A DNA stretch of 64,000 nucleotides from a virus: IMG/VR virus record IMGVR_UViG_3300019487_000024, positions 36,410-100,409 of that record. The stretch is one strand, 5' to 3'. The position numbers were made by a program, and so were the translations under genes. A model generated the notes under the pieces. It saw only the letters and a program-made list of their open reading frames with translations. It did not search any database and had not been told where the DNA came from. This document shows positions 24,152-33,375 of the stretch, one piece after another; the first letter of the stretch is position 1, and each line of letters opens with the position of its first letter.

Positions 24152-25314
24152 ATGCTGTTCAAGATTTGACAGAGTTCCAAGATTTTACTGTGTTCCAGTT
24201 CTGGATAGTTTCCAATATACCATCCGAAATGATGGACGAAATTGCAGACTGGATAACTCAGATATTCATTTCCATAAAGCTTTCGCAAATAGGGTTGGGC
24301 AAGTTGATTGCCTCCACCAGACATACCACGGCGGAATTCAATTACGTTTTGTGAAAGAACTTCTTCAACGTAGTTTCTCTTTGCAACGTCGGGAGAAGCC
24401 AACAAAAGGGTGAACGCATAGTTGCTATTTCCTTCACGATCAAAGTCGGTGTAATACTTGGTCTTATCAAGGTTGTCCAAGAATACATCCAAGTTTTCCT
24501 TACGCTTCACGTTATTTTCGTCCAAGCGTTTCAATTGATTCAGTGCCATGACTGCATTGATTTCTGTAGAACGCATGTTATAGGAAGCAGCAAGGAAGAT
24601 GAAATCCTTATTCAATTCGGGATTGGCAGCAACGATGTTGTTTTTCATCACTACATCGTCCATTTCCCGTGCCATAGAATGAGAGCGAAGCGAACGACAA
24701 AAGTCGTAGAACAATGGGTCGTTGGTGCAAATCATTCCTCCTTCAATCGAAGTCATATGATGTGCGTAATAGAACGAGAAATTGGATGCATATCCAAAGG
24801 AACCTAGTTTCCGACCATTGAAAGTGGCTCCATGAGATTCACACACGTCTTCAATGATTTTGATGCCTTGATTTTCGCATACATCCAACAACTTTTGTGA
24901 CAAGCCATTGTATCCGAGGATATGAGTCAACAAAATCGCCTTTGTTCTTGGGGTGATCTTCTTGATAATCTCGTCCACATCCGCCGCCAAGTTCTTTTGG
25001 TTAATGTCCACAAACACCGGCGTAAATCGGGCATGAAGAATTGCCGCTACGTCGGAAACCCATCCCAAAGGAGAGGTAATAATTTCTCCATCACCATAAA
25101 GTTCCTTCAAGGCAAGGAGAGTCAATATGTTTGCAGAACTTCCAGAGTTAACGAACACCGAATACTTGACGCCCAACCATTTACTCCATTCTTCCTCAAA
25201 TTCCCGAACCTTCTTACCATTGGTAAGAATGGGGATGGGGCGTTGAGATAGGAACTGTACAAGGACATCCATATCCGACTCTACAATGTTGTTATGCATC
25301 AGTGGCCAATTCAT
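24148..25314 (-). CDS. PLP-dependent 3-dehydratase-like enzyme (ColD-type, His for Lys)
   Basis: 388 aa from the ATG at 25314, preceded by TTGGAGA; an ATG at 25326 lies inside the upstream gene. DegT/AHBA fold with NSGSSANIL and EDVCESHGA. The PLP-Lys position reads FYYAHHMTSIEGG, with His (H185/H186) as in GDP-4-keto-6-deoxymannose 3-dehydratase (ColD) and in RfbH. The iron-sulphur Cys cluster of the other copy (19966) is absent, which fits the ColD subgroup. It probably produces a 3,6-dideoxy-4-keto sugar. Confidence 0.82.
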   Translation of the reverse strand: MNWPLMHNNIVESDMDVLVQFLSQRPIPILTNGKKVREFEEEWSKWLGVKYSVFVNSGSSANILTLLALKELYGDGEIITSPLGWVSDVAAILHARFTPVFVDINQKNLAADVDEIIKKITPRTKAILLTHILGYNGLSQKLLDVCENQGIKIIEDVCESHGATFNGRKLGSFGYASNFSFYYAHHMTSIEGGMICTNDPLFYDFCRSLRSHSMAREMDDVVMKNNIVAANPELNKDFIFLAASYNMRSTEINAVMALNQLKRLDENNVKRKENLDVFLDNLDKTKYYTDFDREGNSNYAFTLLLASPDVAKRNYVEEVLSQNVIEFRRGMSGGGNQLAQPYLRKLYGNEYLSYPVCNFVHHFGWYIGNYPELEHSKILELCQILNSI

Positions 25315-25315
25315 A

Positions 25316-26848
25316 TCAATCTCCAAGAATCTTTCTCTTTAGTTTGATTTTGGTCATTTCCAAAATGTTCTTTGCTTCCTCGGCACCAAAGATTCTTTCA
25401 ATCCTCGCCAAGAATGCCGGATCAGTGTGATACTTCACAAATGCTTCATCACGGAACTTTAGAACCTCGGCAGCAGTCAAGTGCTTGGTTGGCATCGGAA
25501 CCGTTGTATAGGAGTGGAATGAGTATCCTGAATACTCCTTCGGCAATTCATATCCATTCTCCAAGGCATCCTTGTAGAGCTTACTACCGGGGAATGGCAT
25601 AACTGCATAGGCATTCCACCCCGACGTACAAAGCTCAAGGCTAAGATCAAGTGTTTTCTGCATTGATGCCATATCGTCTTCAGGAAGCCCGAAGAGATAG
25701 TTGGCAAGGACTTCAATACCCGCCTCTTGAACGGATTCAATTACTCGGCGAATGTCGGTGTCTTCAAACTTTCCTTTGGAGACTTCCAAACGGACATTAC
25801 GGTCTCCGCTTTCAATTCCGAGGCAGAGCCAACGGAAGCCTGCTCTACGCAAGAGCTTCAAAAGTTCTGGATTTTTACCAACCGTGTCAACACGAGAATA
25901 AGCCCAAATGAGAACCTTGTCGGCATATGGTTTTGCTGCCAATGCTTCACAGATTGGGACGTAGTTCGCAGGACTGAGCAAAAACATTTCGTCGGTGATA
26001 CGAATGGTGTAAACACCCGCAGCGACTAGCTTGTCAATCTGATTGACAACAAATTCGGTGGACCAGTGACGCATCACACGATAATTGCTTGCGACACCGA
26101 TTGGATCGTTGTCTGTACGGTTTAGGATGTTAATCATACAGAAGTCACATCCGAACTTACATCCAAGCGATGTATAGAGCGTAGCATACGGACTGCGTTT
26201 AGCAGGGTCGTAATTAGCGTGCCACATTGGAGAGCGGTACAAATCAAATGGACGTTCCTTCTGAGGAAGCAAGTCCCACGCATATCCCGGCAAATCCTTA
26301 TCCAAAAGAATCTGAGGAACCAAACGCTCGGCGGGAGTCAGCGTAGGAACACCGTTTTTGCGAAAGCCGATCCCCTTGATGTTATCCATATTGGTTACAT
26401 CAATGGATGGCTCCTTGAGCAAGTTATGAAGAGCATAGACACCTTCATTGGTAAATACAAAGTCCACGTTCTTTTCATCTTCCAATGTTTGAAGTGGGAG
26501 AGCTTGCATGTAAGACCCCAAGAACCCAAGAGGGATGGTTACGCCTGCACCCTTGATGTCATTGGCAAGCTTTACGGCACCGCTCATACTGACAGAGCCA
26601 GCGTTGACGTTCTGCCCATAAACAACAAAGCACAAAAGGCGTGGGTTGAGTTGGTTGATCCGCTCAATGATTTTGGAATTTGGAAGCTTTTCAGCATTCA
26701 CGTCAATCAATCCAACTTTGAATCCTTTACTGCGGCAAGATTCGGCTAGTAAGAGTGCCCAAGTTGGTGGTTCGATGGATGAATAGCTGGTTGCCAAATC
26801 TTGATAGATTTCGGAGGCATTGCCGGGAGCGATGAATAAAACGTCCAT
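25316..26848 (-). CDS. B12-binding radical SAM protein
   Basis: 510 aa. The N-terminal ~150 residues have the fold pattern of a cobalamin-binding domain (MDVLFIAPGN ... PPTWALLLAE). The radical SAM core starts with CKFGCDFC (C230, C234, C237), the 4Fe-4S site. The family includes methylases and other enzymes that modify unreactive carbons. In this cluster it could C-methylate a sugar or lipid-linked intermediate. It shares the junction CCAATAAGTTATG with the SDR at 18338. A classical DxHxxG cobalamin loop is not obvious, so B12 may be bound base-on-free. Confidence 0.82.
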   Translation of the reverse strand: MDVLFIAPGNASEIYQDLATSYSSIEPPTWALLLAESCRSKGFKVGLIDVNAEKLPNSKIIERINQLNPRLLCFVVYGQNVNAGSVSMSGAVKLANDIKGAGVTIPLGFLGSYMQALPLQTLEDEKNVDFVFTNEGVYALHNLLKEPSIDVTNMDNIKGIGFRKNGVPTLTPAERLVPQILLDKDLPGYAWDLLPQKERPFDLYRSPMWHANYDPAKRSPYATLYTSLGCKFGCDFCMINILNRTDNDPIGVASNYRVMRHWSTEFVVNQIDKLVAAGVYTIRITDEMFLLSPANYVPICEALAAKPYADKVLIWAYSRVDTVGKNPELLKLLRRAGFRWLCLGIESGDRNVRLEVSKGKFEDTDIRRVIESVQEAGIEVLANYLFGLPEDDMASMQKTLDLSLELCTSGWNAYAVMPFPGSKLYKDALENGYELPKEYSGYSFHSYTTVPMPTKHLTAAEVLKFRDEAFVKYHTDPAFLARIERIFGAEEAKNILEMTKIKLKRKILGD

Positions 26849-26851
26849 AAC

Positions 26852-27793
26852 TTATTGGTTGAGGAACGAAACGATTCGTTCGTGTAACTGAGGCACCGAA
26901 AGACCGTTCATATCAAGAACTTCCTCTCGTGTGCCGTTATCAAATATGTATCGTTCAGGAAGCCCCAAACGCAAAATTTTGTGGTTCAGTCCAAGGTCAC
27001 ATACAACCTCACAAACCGAAGAACCAAATCCACCGGAAAGTGTTTGTTCTTCGAGGGTTATGACGTGTGAGTACGGATTAAAAGTATTCACAAAGACCTG
27101 AAGATCGATGGGTTTAATCTTCCAAAGGTCAACTACACCCACGTCTAAATTGTGACTTTCCTTCAAACTGTCACGGAGCTTTAAGGCTCGTGGCAATAGG
27201 TGTCCACTGGTCGTAATACATACTTTGTGACCTTGATGTAAGGTACACATGCCACGTTCCACCGTGTCTGTCGTGGCATCCTTGTAGAAATCCACACAGG
27301 ATTTGTCGGTGCCACGCTCCAAACGAACATAGCGGAACTTTGGCTTGTCCAAGGTCAACTTGACCAACGGACGAATGAGATTGTTGTTGGCGGGAGAGTG
27401 AATCTCCAAACCAAGTAGCGAACGCATGTAAGCAATGTCTTCGTTTGGCTCATGGGCAGGACCGGACGGAACATATCCGAGACCGACACCACATGCCAAG
27501 AAGGTGATTGGATTGTTTGCCATTGCACAGGAGTAACGCATCTGCTCAAAGCATCGTGCCGCCCACGAACCCATCGTATAAACATAGACTTTGTATCCAC
27601 GGGATGCAAGACCAGCACCAAAATTGATGGTGTTCTGTTCGGCGATACCCGTTTGAAATACTTGGCGGGGGACTTCCTTACGCCAGAGGTCTAGCGTAGG
27701 TGCTCCCATGTCTGCTGACAAAACGATAACTTTGTCGTTCTTACGTGCTTCTACAAGCAACTCACTCAGAAATTCATCTCTTGGTGCGTTCAT
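26852..27793 (-). CDS. Transketolase C-half (second pair), full length
   Basis: 313 aa from the ATG at 27793, which overlaps the stop of the N-half (GCATGA). VIVLSADMGAPT, FQTGIAEQNTINFGAGLAS (catalytic Glu) and the following segments form the pyrimidine-binding domain. Residues ~190-313 (VCITTSGHLLP ... VVDLWKIKPID ... SGGFGSSVCEV) form the Transketolase_C domain. This pair is complete, unlike the pair at 16438/17703. It likely makes or rearranges keto-sugars for the glycan pathway. Confidence 0.87.
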   Translation of the reverse strand: MNAPRDEFLSELLVEARKNDKVIVLSADMGAPTLDLWRKEVPRQVFQTGIAEQNTINFGAGLASRGYKVYVYTMGSWAARCFEQMRYSCAMANNPITFLACGVGLGYVPSGPAHEPNEDIAYMRSLLGLEIHSPANNNLIRPLVKLTLDKPKFRYVRLERGTDKSCVDFYKDATTDTVERGMCTLHQGHKVCITTSGHLLPRALKLRDSLKESHNLDVGVVDLWKIKPIDLQVFVNTFNPYSHVITLEEQTLSGGFGSSVCEVVCDLGLNHKILRLGLPERYIFDNGTREEVLDMNGLSVPQLHERIVSFLNQ

Positions 27794-28554
27794 GCTAATT
27801 CTTCCTTTCCAGTCTTGATAAGGTCTGCCGTTTTTGGAATGATGGTGTGGTACTGCCACTTTCCTTCCATATAGCTTACGCCCTTGCCCTTAACGGTATT
27901 GGCAATCACAACTTCCGGTTGGTCGTCCATCGTAGAGAACGCTGCCCGAAGTTGATCAAAGTCATGTCCATCCACTTCGGTTACTTTGAACCCGAAGCTT
28001 TCAAACTTGGCACGCAATGGTTCTAAGCGAAGCAATTCTTCCGTTCCTCCAAGGATGCACAGTTGGTTTCTGTCCACAATCAACTTCATGTTGTTGAGCT
28101 TGTGGTGAGCGATGAATGTGAGGGTTTCCCACACAGAGCCTTCATACAGTTCTCCGTCTCCGAGGATGACGAAAACCTTCTTGTCATTATCATATGCGAG
28201 TCCAGCGGCATAACCAATACCATTGCCGAGAGAACCACCTACGAAATGACATCCGGGGATGCTTGCGTCAGAGTGAAGACGAAGGATTCCACCCTTGCGG
28301 CAATACTTGTCCAGTTCTTCCGCAGGCACCAAGCCACGGTCCACCAAGATAGGATAAATGGCGGGCGACCCATGTGCTTTGCTGAAGATTAGGATGTCAC
28401 TGTCGGGGTTGAAGACAGTCTTGTCATAATGCAAGGACACCAATACATCCACAGTGGACAACGAACTTGCTAAGTGACCGACTCCCGATGATGTTTTGAA
28501 ATCAAAGATTCGGCGTCTGACAGACTTTGCTATTTCTTTCAATTTTTCGTTCAT
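27790..28554 (-). CDS. Transketolase N-half (second pair)
   Basis: 254 aa. GVGHLASSLSTVDVL, SKAHGSPAIYPIL, GGSLGNGIGYAAGLAYD and the ThDP motif LGDGELYEGSVWE ... VDRNQL are clear transketolase N-terminal motifs (GDG ... N). It overlaps the C-half gene by 4 nt, so the two subunits are made in a coupled way. A second diverged pair lies 9 kb away (16438/17703). Confidence 0.9.
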   Translation of the reverse strand: MNEKLKEIAKSVRRRIFDFKTSSGVGHLASSLSTVDVLVSLHYDKTVFNPDSDILIFSKAHGSPAIYPILVDRGLVPAEELDKYCRKGGILRLHSDASIPGCHFVGGSLGNGIGYAAGLAYDNDKKVFVILGDGELYEGSVWETLTFIAHHKLNNMKLIVDRNQLCILGGTEELLRLEPLRAKFESFGFKVTEVDGHDFDQLRAAFSTMDDQPEVVIANTVKGKGVSYMEGKWQYHTIIPKTADLIKTGKEELA

Positions 28555-29507
28555 ACGATTTTCTCTCTGTAGTGTTGCAACAAAAATTCAATGCTCTCGT
28601 CCAATGTTCGAGTAGCTTTCCATCCTGTTTGGTTCTTGAACTTGGATACGTCAGGAATTTGCATAGTTACGTCCACGGGACGCAGTAAGGACTTGTCCAA
28701 TTCAGTTGGAACAGGAACCTTAGCGTGGTCAACGAGCTTCTGCAAAAATTGTCCAACGGTAAGATACTCCGTTCCACCGATGTTGTACTCTTCTCCATGC
28801 ACGCAATTGATTGCGGCTTGCCAATAGGCTTCCATAATGTCTCTGACATCAATGATGGTTCTTGTGGAGTCCAAGTTGCCATGTGTAATGACTTTCCTCT
28901 TACTTTTTTCAATCTCAACGACTTGACGAGCAAAGGCACTTGAGAAAATATCAGGTCGGCGAGGATTGATGTAAGTGAACGCCCTCGTCAGGACCACGGG
29001 AATACCATATGAAAGCCAATAGGACTTGCATAGCTTCTCTTGAGCCAGCTTGCTAATCGCATAGACATTCACGGGGTCAATCTTCTGGCTCTCCTTGATG
29101 GGAGTATCCTCTACTCGCACTTGTCCATAGACTTCGGATGTGCCACAAAATTGAATCACTGGCTTCATCTTCAGAATACGAACTGCTTCAAGCAAGTTAA
29201 GTGTTCCATTGACATTGTTATTGAAAATGGAACTAGGATTTACAAAGCAAAGCCTCACGTTGGCATGTGATGCCATGTGGAAGATGTAATCTGGCTGTGC
29301 TTCTTCCAGTGCCCGAATTACCGCACCCATATCGGTCAAATCACACTCAAATAGCTTTACCTTATCTTGGACTTTCTCAAGATTGGATGAACGGTCGGTG
29401 TGCCATCGAGTAATACCTTGAACTTCAAGGTTTTCTTTCGTAACCAAGTGCTCGGCAAGATAACTTGCCCCGCTACCATTGATTCCTGTAATCAGTGCTT
29501 TCTTCAT
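28551..29507 (-). CDS. GDP-mannose 4,6-dehydratase-family SDR
   Basis: 318 aa. GINGSGASYLAE (Rossmann), HMASHANVRLCFVNP, CGTSEVYGQV (catalytic T-x-E pattern), YAISKLAQE (YxxxK) and NPRRPDIFSSAFARQ match the GMD family. Products are 4-keto-6-deoxy sugar nucleotides. In Campylobacter and Yersinia, relatives act on GDP-heptose, which fits the HddA-like kinase here. ATGA overlap with the fucosyltransferase-like gene upstream. Confidence 0.85.
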   Translation of the reverse strand: MKKALITGINGSGASYLAEHLVTKENLEVQGITRWHTDRSSNLEKVQDKVKLFECDLTDMGAVIRALEEAQPDYIFHMASHANVRLCFVNPSSIFNNNVNGTLNLLEAVRILKMKPVIQFCGTSEVYGQVRVEDTPIKESQKIDPVNVYAISKLAQEKLCKSYWLSYGIPVVLTRAFTYINPRRPDIFSSAFARQVVEIEKSKRKVITHGNLDSTRTIIDVRDIMEAYWQAAINCVHGEEYNIGGTEYLTVGQFLQKLVDHAKVPVPTELDKSLLRPVDVTMQIPDVSKFKNQTGWKATRTLDESIEFLLQHYREKIV

Positions 29508-30370
29508 AGAGTTTCAAGAAATGCTTTCTTGTGGTTGAACAACCAATTTACAGTGCCGGTATATTCTGCGGCTCTTTTTTGATTGTCTATGACCGCTTCC
29601 ATCTTGGAGTTGTAAAGCTCAAGGCTCAATCCGTTAATGATTCCTTCCAATTGATCCACGGTCTCAAATTGAATGATGCCATCCATGTTGAAGTGTTTCT
29701 TCACTCCATCTGTGCCCCGATAGATTGGAATGGTTCCAAGAACTAAGGCATCGGTCAGTTGTTCCGAAAAGAAGTCGTCTATCTTCGTGTTTGGAACGAC
29801 AATGGTAAAACAATAGGGTGCCAAGGCAATAACTTTTCCAAATGCACCTTGCTTGTTGATGATGTCGTTGTATCCACTGCCATAGACATCAATCTTTCCC
29901 TGAAATCGGTTGATGATTTCATGACGCATTCTATGACCCTCGGTCCAGTTTTTGAAAGATGCGATGGCGGACAGCAATCGTTCTTTTTCGTACAGACCAA
30001 AGTCTTTTTGATCGATGAAACAATCTTGAGCGGGTACCCAAGTAAATTTGGATTCTCCAACCAAATCTTTGAGGCACAAGAACGGACTCATGATGTGGTC
30101 AAAGTGTTGGTGATTGTCTTTCAGCCATTCGTATGGATGAAACAAGTGCGGATTGCACGCCTTGGCATTGTCATAGATGGTAGGAACTTCAACCACCAGA
30201 GCAACCTTCTTTCCGCTGACCTGAGTATGTGTAGTAAGAAGTGTGTCTTCAAAAATATGAAGATCACCATTGGGGTTTCCACAATACCATGCCCATGCTT
30301 CTGGCGTTGGGGCTACCGTATTGATGTAGTCCTCAAACTTCTTGGTTGTGTGTGCTGTAACCGTGTTCAT
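29504..30370 (-). CDS. GT10-family (alpha-1,3-fucosyltransferase-like) glycosyltransferase
   Basis: 288 aa from the ATG at 30370, overlapping the upstream TGA. The C-terminal half carries the GT10 pattern: DVYGSGYND, LAPYCFTIVVPNT, DDFFSEQLTDALVLGTIPIY (Glu of the donor site and the G-T-x-P-x-Y element). GT10 enzymes transfer fucose from GDP-fucose; the actual donor here may be a related 6-deoxy sugar. It is adjacent to a GT11 fusion gene, so two fucosyltransferase-type enzymes act together. Confidence 0.8.
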   Translation of the reverse strand: MNTVTAHTTKKFEDYINTVAPTPEAWAWYCGNPNGDLHIFEDTLLTTHTQVSGKKVALVVEVPTIYDNAKACNPHLFHPYEWLKDNHQHFDHIMSPFLCLKDLVGESKFTWVPAQDCFIDQKDFGLYEKERLLSAIASFKNWTEGHRMRHEIINRFQGKIDVYGSGYNDIINKQGAFGKVIALAPYCFTIVVPNTKIDDFFSEQLTDALVLGTIPIYRGTDGVKKHFNMDGIIQFETVDQLEGIINGLSLELYNSKMEAVIDNQKRAAEYTGTVNWLFNHKKAFLETL

Positions 30371-31905
30371 ATTCTGATCCAACTGTCGAGAATTAAGTCT
30401 TCGTAAAGAAATCCATCCGCAATCAATGCCGGTCCAAACCATGTGGACGGAACTATAACCTTAGCATCGGGCATTCGGTGCAGATATGCTGCCCACCATC
30501 CGAAGCTACTATTGGAGATAATGATGTTCTTGCAACTGGCAATTGTGTACAGTTCGCAATAGTCCTCATCTTTTATGTATTGGACATTACGGTCAAATTT
30601 CAAATTTTCCTTACACCACTCGATGTCATCGCTGAAAATGTAGATATTTGGAGTATCCGTCAATTCCACCGCCTTTTTATAGTATTCGGAAGTGAGCATT
30701 GGGTGGTGATCTGGAAACTTTTTGTAATCCCCTCGACGAACCTGAATAGCCGTTGCTTCGGTCGTCATTCGGTAGTGAGAATCAACCAATGTATCTACGG
30801 TGTTCTTGTCCCAAAACAAATCACGGATGTAATCCTGATTGTGATGGAAGTACTTGTAGGATTGATAATGTCCGCCCAGCTTGACGTTGGGTTGGAATGG
30901 AATTTCTTTGTATCCAATCTTATCCCAAGAGTAACGAGTCTTTAGGGGTGGGTTCTTATCAAGATGAATCTTTGAAAAGACGTTGGCAACGTAGTTGTTT
31001 ACGTTCCTACCTTGATTTGGAAGAATATGCTCATTGGGATTAACGACCAATAGAGCATTGTTATCCTTTGCTAACGAAGCCGCAGCCGCAACTTCAAACA
31101 TTTGATTCCCCAAGCCCCCGGCTAAGGTAGGTGATACGATGGCTAGTTCGTTGTATTTTGGTCGGCGGCGAATTTCATTTTCATAAATCACGCCGATATT
31201 GTTCACCTTGTTCTCAATGCAGCCACGGCTTGCGTTAGCATTGGCGTTGTTCCAAATGTAAATATGTTGATCAACTCGGAAAATCTTATCCGAAGGACAC
31301 ATCTCAAGAAAAGCGTACATCAAAACCAAGTCTTCCAAGGTCATGTACTCACCATCGGTCGTTGAAATAAGGTCTTTCTTGTTCACCTTTTTCCACAGGA
31401 ACCCACGGCAAGTGCGAAAGTGTGAATATCTCCACAGGTCTTGGCGATAGAGCTTGTGCAACTTGACTTCTGCGGGGGCTTCGGAGTTCTGTGGGAAAGC
31501 TTCTTGGGTGCTATCCCCTCCATTCCACACAATCATGCCGCCATACGTCATCCAACAGTCGGTTTTGTTGTAAACCTCGTTGAGATAGTTCAAGACTTCT
31601 TCGTTGGCGAGAAAATCATCACCATCAAGAACACACACGATGTCGTTGTCGTTGATTTGTTCCCAATTCTCCACATCAGCCAAGAACCAAGACTTCAAAT
31701 GACGTTCTGGACTTGTATGCAAAGAGACACGAGCGTCAGTATCAGCGTACTTTTGGACAATCTCCCCCGTTTTGTCGGTGGAGCAAGCGTTGTAGTAAAT
31801 GATCTTGAAGTTCTTATGAGTCTGTGTAAGCACAGATTCAACGTTCTGAGCAGCCCATTGCTCATTGTTATAACTTCCTATGAGTATTATGAACCTGTTA
31901 TTCAC
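30367..31905 (-). CDS. Bifunctional glycosyltransferase: GT2 domain fused to GT11
   Basis: 512 aa, GTG start at 31905 just after the upstream stop. Residues 1-235 are a GT2 domain (ILIGSYNNEQWAAQNVESVL, then VLDGDDF at 92-98 as DxD). Residues ~258-512 are a GT11 alpha-1,2-fucosyltransferase domain (AGGLGNQMFEVA at 262-273, VRRGDY, IFSDDIEWCKENL, SNSSFGWWAAYL). The fusion implies two successive sugars are added by one polypeptide. GT11 enzymes use GDP-fucose or a relative. Confidence 0.87.
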   Translation of the reverse strand: MNNRFIILIGSYNNEQWAAQNVESVLTQTHKNFKIIYYNACSTDKTGEIVQKYADTDARVSLHTSPERHLKSWFLADVENWEQINDNDIVCVLDGDDFLANEEVLNYLNEVYNKTDCWMTYGGMIVWNGGDSTQEAFPQNSEAPAEVKLHKLYRQDLWRYSHFRTCRGFLWKKVNKKDLISTTDGEYMTLEDLVLMYAFLEMCPSDKIFRVDQHIYIWNNANANASRGCIENKVNNIGVIYENEIRRRPKYNELAIVSPTLAGGLGNQMFEVAAAASLAKDNNALLVVNPNEHILPNQGRNVNNYVANVFSKIHLDKNPPLKTRYSWDKIGYKEIPFQPNVKLGGHYQSYKYFHHNQDYIRDLFWDKNTVDTLVDSHYRMTTEATAIQVRRGDYKKFPDHHPMLTSEYYKKAVELTDTPNIYIFSDDIEWCKENLKFDRNVQYIKDEDYCELYTIASCKNIIISNSSFGWWAAYLHRMPDAKVIVPSTWFGPALIADGFLYEDLILDSWIRI

Positions 31906-32884
31906 CTAATACTCCTTTCACATGAGTAAGCCATCGGGCTTGGTCCAAATAGAAGCTTTGCTTTAGTCCTAGTCTAGCATGAGCACTAACATGGTCATAG
32001 AATCCCTTATCTGAGCGAAGTTGAATCGCAAGGTGTCTAGCCATATGAATGTCATTCACGTCAACGCTCAGTTCGGGGAACAAGAATGCTTGGGTGTCAA
32101 CCTTTTCGTTGCCTATGCATGGAATGCCGAAATATGCACAGTTCATGCTGAAAGTGCCTGCGGCAACGGTGGGCATGAGATTGACTGCATATTTGAAAGT
32201 AGAAAGCTGTGTCATCCAATCATTCCACATGACCCACGGCAAATGCGTCAGTCCGGGAACTTGTTCTTCACCCGCACGTTTACAATGAGACGCAGGCACA
32301 AAAAGAGGAACTTGAAATTCTGTTGCTACGACGTAGCTCTGAAACCCACCATACCACCGGGCAAAGTTCCCGCCTACAATTGCCTTTTCTTCGGGGGCAG
32401 GAGGCACATTGATTGAAAGCATCAAGGAAGGAATGACTGCAACTTTAGTTTGCGGGAATAGTCCCTTATAGAAATGAGTATCATATTCGTTATGGGCGAA
32501 CAGTACGTCACATTCCGAGAGATGGTTATAGAAATTGAACTGAGTAGGTAAATCGTACTCATTAAAGAACCAAGACGGACCTTCTTGAACATTGCATACC
32601 TTTTGGTTGTTCTTCTTGAGGGTTTCAACTATTGGTTTGGCATAGATGCTGATGTCCTTATCGGCACCGGGAGTACTCATTTCAACTCCGACCGTATTGA
32701 GCTTTACGGTCGCCTTGGGGAATATGATGAATACTGCGTCGTAGCCTTTAACCTTCTCGAATTGATGTATGTTGTAATGATCTGCGTCAAGCGTATTCAT
32801 CCACGCAAATTCCGTTCGCATGTTTGTATGATCATGAGGAATTTTCCCCATGAATGGCATTTCTGTAAGGAACGCTGACTTCAT
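31898..32884 (-). CDS. GT-B-type glycosyltransferase
   Basis: 328 aa from the ATG at 32884. It has a GT-B-like order: N-terminal alpha/beta half (VFIIFPKATV, CDVLFAHNEYD), a linker near IPSLMLSINV, then a C-terminal half with GNFARWYGG and AAGTFSMNCAYFGIPCIGNEK, which resembles the nucleotide-binding region of GT4-like enzymes. The family is not certain. It is part of the overlapping string of glycosyltransferase genes. Confidence 0.65.
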   Translation of the reverse strand: MKSAFLTEMPFMGKIPHDHTNMRTEFAWMNTLDADHYNIHQFEKVKGYDAVFIIFPKATVKLNTVGVEMSTPGADKDISIYAKPIVETLKKNNQKVCNVQEGPSWFFNEYDLPTQFNFYNHLSECDVLFAHNEYDTHFYKGLFPQTKVAVIPSLMLSINVPPAPEEKAIVGGNFARWYGGFQSYVVATEFQVPLFVPASHCKRAGEEQVPGLTHLPWVMWNDWMTQLSTFKYAVNLMPTVAAGTFSMNCAYFGIPCIGNEKVDTQAFLFPELSVDVNDIHMARHLAIQLRSDKGFYDHVSAHARLGLKQSFYLDQARWLTHVKGVLGE

Positions 32885-33336
32885 TTGTAATTCACGATGT
32901 AATCGGAACAGATTCCAAGGCACTTCTTCAGTTGTGCCTTTGTGTATTTCGCTCTCTCAGGAAGCACACAGATTGAAATGCTTGTTAATGGTTTACCGGG
33001 GAATGTACATAGGATTCCGGGGTGACTCGTCATGGCATGAGTATCCGTTTCATGCCAAAAGAATGTGGGAGTGGGAAGAAAATTCAGTTTATTGACTGAC
33101 AGAGTAACCATTGCTGTGGAATTCTTACAATGCACCCACAAATTCGGAGTAAGATAAACGAAGCTTTGATCGATCTTGTATTGTGGCTTGTCGTGCCCCA
33201 ACCACCATCCACGCTCATACCACACATCAATCTCCACGGCGAACTTTTTGTTCAACGCCTCAAGGATATACGAAGGATGATTCTCCCGCTTTGGGTTTGG
33301 TCCGGTGAGATTTCCTCTATGTGAAATGAGTATCAT
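32881..33336 (-). CDS. Short GDPD/PLC-superfamily-like protein
   Basis: 151 aa from the ATG at 33336; longer frames upstream lack support. MILISHRGN, FAVEIDVWYERG and LGHDKPQY match the start of glycerophosphodiester phosphodiesterase-type TIM barrels (HRG, ExD, HD). The family is normally 230 aa or more, so this is a minimal or truncated version. It could act on a phosphodiester-linked glycan or lipid. A TTGACG-18-TATAAT promoter lies upstream. Confidence 0.68.
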   Translation of the reverse strand: MILISHRGNLTGPNPKRENHPSYILEALNKKFAVEIDVWYERGWWLGHDKPQYKIDQSFVYLTPNLWVHCKNSTAMVTLSVNKLNFLPTPTFFWHETDTHAMTSHPGILCTFPGKPLTSISICVLPERAKYTKAQLKKCLGICSDYIVNYK

Positions 33337-33375
33337 TTTTCCAATAATACTACATTGGAAGGCATAGATCAACTT

